A DNA stretch of 7,035 nt from Croceibacterium_A sp965977975. GTDB lineage: Bacteria > Pseudomonadota > Alphaproteobacteria > Sphingomonadales > Sphingomonadaceae. Below the pieces are notes generated by a model. The model was not told the DNA's origin. It saw nothing but the letters and a program-made list of their open reading frames with translations, and ran no database searches. The stretch spans positions 1-7,035 of the forward strand of contig CBHCZH010000172.1 of NCBI GenBank assembly GCA_965977975.1. The letters are read 5' to 3'. Made by a program: the position numbers and the translations under genes. Below, in pieces: positions 6,305-7,035 of the stretch (position 1 is its first letter; every line of letters begins with the position of its first letter).

Positions 6305-6309
6305 AAGGA
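6305..6309 (+). promoter_or_regulatory. Ribosome binding site of ilvC
   Basis: AAGGA lies six bases ahead of ATG 6316. The 19-base gap after the preceding gene has room for this site but not for a promoter or a terminator. Confidence 0.65.
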
Positions 6310-6315
6310 TCTGAA

Positions 6316-7035
6316 ATGAAAGTCTACTACGACGCCGACGCCGATCTGAACCTGATCACGGACAAGAAGATCGCCGTGCTCGGCTACGGCAGCCAGGGCC
6401 ACGCCCATGCGCAGAACCTGCGCGATTCCGGCGTTAAGGAAGTCGCCATCGCGCTCCGCCCGGGCTCGCCGAGCGCCAAGAAGGCCGAAGGCGCCGGCTT
6501 CAAGGTCATGGCCAACGCCGATGCGGCCCAGTGGGCCGACATCCTCATGGTCCTCGCCCCCGACGAGCACCAGGCGAAGATCTGGAACGACGACCTCAAG
6601 TCCAACATGAAGCCCGGCGCCGCGCTCGCTTTCGCGCACGGGCTCAACATCCACTTCGGCCTGATCGAGCCGCGCGAGGATATCGATGTGATCATGATCG
6701 CGCCGAAGGGCCCCGGCCACACCGTGCGCAGCGAGTACCAGAAGGGCGGCGGCGTGCCGTGCCTGATCGCGGTCCACCAGGACGCGAGCGGCAATGCGCA
6801 CGACGTCGCGCTCGCCTATGCGAGCGGCGTCGGCGGCGGCCGCTCGGGCATCATCCAGACCGACTTCAAAGAGGAATGCGAGACCGACCTGTTCGGCGAG
6901 CAGGCGGTGCTGTGCGGCGGCATCACCCACCTGATCATGGCCGGGTTCGAGACTCTGGTCGATGCCGGCTACGCGCCCGAGATGGCCTATTTCGAATGCC
7001 TTCACGAGACCAAGCTGATCGTCGACCTGCTCTAC
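6316..7035 (+). CDS. ilvC: Ketol-acid reductoisomerase, class I (3' end outside window)
   Basis: IlvC isomerises and reduces acetolactate or acetohydroxybutyrate to the dihydroxy acids of the valine/leucine and isoleucine branches, using NADPH and magnesium. 240 codons are visible, with no stop before the window end; class I enzymes have about 330-340 residues, so roughly 100 are missing. The Rossmann motif is GYGSQGHAHAQNLRDSG (23-39). The cofactor loop LRPGSPS (47-53) with Arg48, Ser51 and Ser53 fits NADPH preference. FAHGLNIHFG carries His108; APKGPGHTVRSEY follows. The metal-binding block ETDLFGEQAVLCGG contains Asp191 and Glu195, and FECLHETKLI contains Glu227 and Glu231. All expected active-site residues in the visible part are present. 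It takes the product of IlvBN, which fits its place in the operon. Confidence 0.96.
   Translation, partial: MKVYYDADADLNLITDKKIAVLGYGSQGHAHAQNLRDSGVKEVAIALRPGSPSAKKAEGAGFKVMANADAAQWADILMVLAPDEHQAKIWNDDLKSNMKPGAALAFAHGLNIHFGLIEPREDIDVIMIAPKGPGHTVRSEYQKGGGVPCLIAVHQDASGNAHDVALAYASGVGGGRSGIIQTDFKEECETDLFGEQAVLCGGITHLIMAGFETLVDAGYAPEMAYFECLHETKLIVDLLY

Noticed and set aside
6283..7005. 240-codon minus-strand frame opposite ilvC
   Set aside because: This is the antisense shadow of ilvC, whose active-site motifs are intact on the plus strand.

Overview
The window looks like chromosomal core DNA from an alphaproteobacterium, most likely a sphingomonad (Sphingomonas / Novosphingobium / Erythrobacter group). 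This rests on the high GC content, strong G/C preference at third codon positions, compact spacing, and the recognisable proteins and order serB, miaA, ilvB, ilvN, ilvC. The order is recalled from sphingomonads, not looked up. I see no tRNA, rRNA, insertion sequence, CRISPR array or phage gene.

Left part (1-1644, + strand): the C-terminal end of a small unrecognised membrane protein, a 98-base gap with two short GC hairpins, then a complete DUF418-family multi-pass membrane protein. Its stop codon overlaps by 4 bases the stop codon of serB, which comes from the other strand.

Middle part (1641-3477): serB (phosphoserine phosphatase, minus strand) and miaA (tRNA dimethylallyltransferase, plus strand) diverge head to head. 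The best-supported start codons overlap by 8 bases: a TTG with a good ribosome binding site for serB and an ATG for miaA. Each gene's promoter must therefore lie inside the other gene or further away.

Right part (3469-7035): a branched-chain amino acid operon. ilvB and ilvN encode the catalytic and regulatory subunits of acetohydroxyacid synthase. ilvC, cut by the window end, encodes the next enzyme, ketol-acid reductoisomerase. Together they turn pyruvate (or pyruvate plus 2-oxobutyrate) into the dihydroxy-acid precursors of valine, leucine and isoleucine. Between ilvN and ilvC sits a 139-codon gene for a probable secreted DUF1311/LprI-like protein, with less GC-biased codons than its neighbours.

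The most notable non-coding part is the 139-base gap before ilvB. It holds a perfect TTGACA overlapping the end of miaA, a 13-base palindrome in the presumed promoter spacer, a GC hairpin, and a strong intrinsic terminator ending only 25 bases before the ilvB GTG start. There is no room for a promoter after the terminator, so ilvB transcription must pass through it, which makes it a likely attenuator. An arm of the upstream hairpin can also pair with the left arm of the terminator. I found no convincing leader peptide. Most of the window is ordinary metabolism; I do not see a defence system or other wholly new system.
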